Assembly (NCBI RefSeq): GCF_039693965.1
Contig: NZ_CP155576.1
Span: 2,716,009-2,780,008 of the forward strand
Direction of reading: 5' to 3'
From: Moraxella sp. K1664
GTDB taxonomy: Bacteria > Pseudomonadota > Gammaproteobacteria > Pseudomonadales > Moraxellaceae
DNA length: 64,000 nucleotides
The translations under genes and the position numbers were made by a program. Of the stretch, positions 63,124-64,000 are shown piece after piece; within the stretch, counting starts at the first letter, position 1, and each line of letters starts with the position of its first letter. The notes under the pieces were generated by a model, which saw nothing but the letters and a program-made list of their open reading frames with translations, did not search any database and had not been told where the DNA came from.

Positions 63124-64000
63124 CTACCCCTTACCAAACAACAACTGTTCAAGATAAGACTTATTCTGTGAAACTCTCATTTTACTGCGTTTCACAGAGA
63201 GTTTAGCATCCCCATTGGCTCGAATTAAGTTTAATGCGGTACGAGTCAGTAATGCTTTATTTGCTTTTTCATGACGTTCAAGACTTTTTTGGTCATCTTC
63301 ACCAAAGATAACATCTAACACCCAATGCTGACTGTTTTCAATAGACCAATGGTTACAAATGGCATCAGCAATCATATTAACATCTGTCAGGGAGCTTAGG
63401 TAATAACGGCGTTCAGTGGTCACCTTATCTTTAACATCACGAATGGATTCTACCATGACCACTGCATGAAGGTTAGTCCAATCATCTTTACCTGATAACC
63501 AATCAGGTTGTGTTGATGTCGCATAACGTCTTGTCTTAATACGACCGTGGTCTTTTTCGACAGTCTGTATGCTGGTCATGTTGTTATTATTAAGCTTGCT
63601 GTTTAACCACAGTACGATGTCTTCATACAAAGTTTTGTGGTTTTGCTTTAAGGCAAAGATGTACTTGGCTTTTGCTTTAATGATTTGTTTGCTGATGTCT
63701 TTTTGACAGTAAATGGCATCGGCTGTCACAATACTCCCGCTGATGTCAATGAGTTTTAACAGTTGGGGTAATGTGCTAATTTCGTTGTTTTTATCAGCAA
63801 TGTCAACTTGAGCAAGAATGAGTTTGGTTTGACTGGCAAAGGCGGTAACAAGCTGTAATGCGTTGTCATTTTTGTAGCCACCTTGGATGAATTTACCATC
63901 AATGGCGATGTGTGGATGATTGGCTTGGGTTTGATTCATCCACTCACTAAAGTATCGACTAAGTTCATCTTTGTTAAGGCGTTTAAAGACATTGCCAAAG
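63124..64000 (-). CDS. ISAs1-family transposase, 5' end outside the window
   Basis: About 292 C-terminal residues; the frame stays open to the window edge and reads RLNKDELSRYFSEWMNQTQA before the first internal ATG at 63939. ISAs1/H-repeat transposase motifs: IAIDGKFIQGGYKNDNALQL, IVTADAIYCQKDISKQIIKA, YIFALKQNHKTLYEDI, ERRYYLSSLTDVNMIADAIC and NHWSIENSQHWVLDVIFGED (DDE acidic residues). The end of the protein is present. The rest of the element and its terminal repeats cannot be judged. Confidence 0.93.
   Translation of the reverse strand, partial: FGNVFKRLNKDELSRYFSEWMNQTQANHPHIAIDGKFIQGGYKNDNALQLVTAFASQTKLILAQVDIADKNNEISTLPQLLKLIDISGSIVTADAIYCQKDISKQIIKAKAKYIFALKQNHKTLYEDIVLWLNSKLNNNNMTSIQTVEKDHGRIKTRRYATSTQPDWLSGKDDWTNLHAVVMVESIRDVKDKVTTERRYYLSSLTDVNMIADAICNHWSIENSQHWVLDVIFGEDDQKSLERHEKANKALLTRTALNLIRANGDAKLSVKRSKMRVSQNKSYLEQLLFGKG

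Overview
The window looks like a chromosomal segment from a gamma-proteobacterium of the family Moraxellaceae, most probably a Moraxella species. This rests on the moderately AT-rich sequence, the tmRNA tag ANDETYALAA, the sigma-54, GlnE, Rep, IspB, EtfAB and IlvIHC housekeeping proteins, and a large FrpC/RTX-type exoprotein locus. The genus is inferred; I could not compare with any database.

Layout. 1-7.3 kb: end of rsmG, a parA with no parB beside it, a two-gene ThrE-type exporter, etfBA, a cold-shock protein, a small membrane protein and ilvC. 7.4-10.6 kb: ilvI-ilvH followed by a monooxygenase-like gene and a PIN-type toxin-antitoxin pair, all pointing towards ilvC. 11-16.8 kb: DUF4124 protein, rpoN, a nitrilase-family gene and xerC, interleaved with three copies of a miniature element (MITE-1) and a large compound tandem repeat. 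17-31 kb: OmpA-like protein, a broken solute-binding lipoprotein, ssrA (tmRNA), a broken radical-SAM/DUF4130 DNA-repair pair, glnE, tusD-tusC-tusE, an entericidin-like lipoprotein, a CcoI-type copper ATPase and a DUF4261 gene.

31.7-49.8 kb is the accessory core. A single intact 1791-residue RTX protein (44392-49767) is preceded by five complete two-gene cassettes. Each cassette has a small polytopic membrane protein followed by, and usually overlapping, a ~200-residue protein. That protein has a variable, glycine-rich hydrophobic head joined to the same ~65-residue module that follows the head of the full-length RTX protein. Every short cassette then ends in the same place with the same ~13-residue tail. 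A sixth, more distant cassette (31741-34903: Imm11-like gene, HNH/AHH-like nuclease, RTX stretch and the same module) has decayed through frameshifts, stops and two 93-bp miniature elements. I read this as a repertoire of immunity/toxin-head pairs that can be joined to one secreted backbone by recombination in the shared module. It is a mirror image of orphan CdiA-CT or Rhs arrays, because here the variable part is N-terminal.

Inside this locus lies an IS110-family element (35008-36249). Its 5' non-coding end folds as a bridge RNA, and both target guides and the left donor guide can be read directly from the sequence. It sits in a palindromic repeat present at least twice more in the window.

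50-64 kb: two large lipoproteins of unknown function, a thioesterase-like gene, rep, a WG-repeat protein, an EamA transporter, ispB, a RelBE pair, aroG, another compound tandem repeat and the 3' part of an ISAs1-family transposase running off the window.

Several single-base frameshifts fall in short A-runs. Some could be base-calling errors rather than true pseudogenes.
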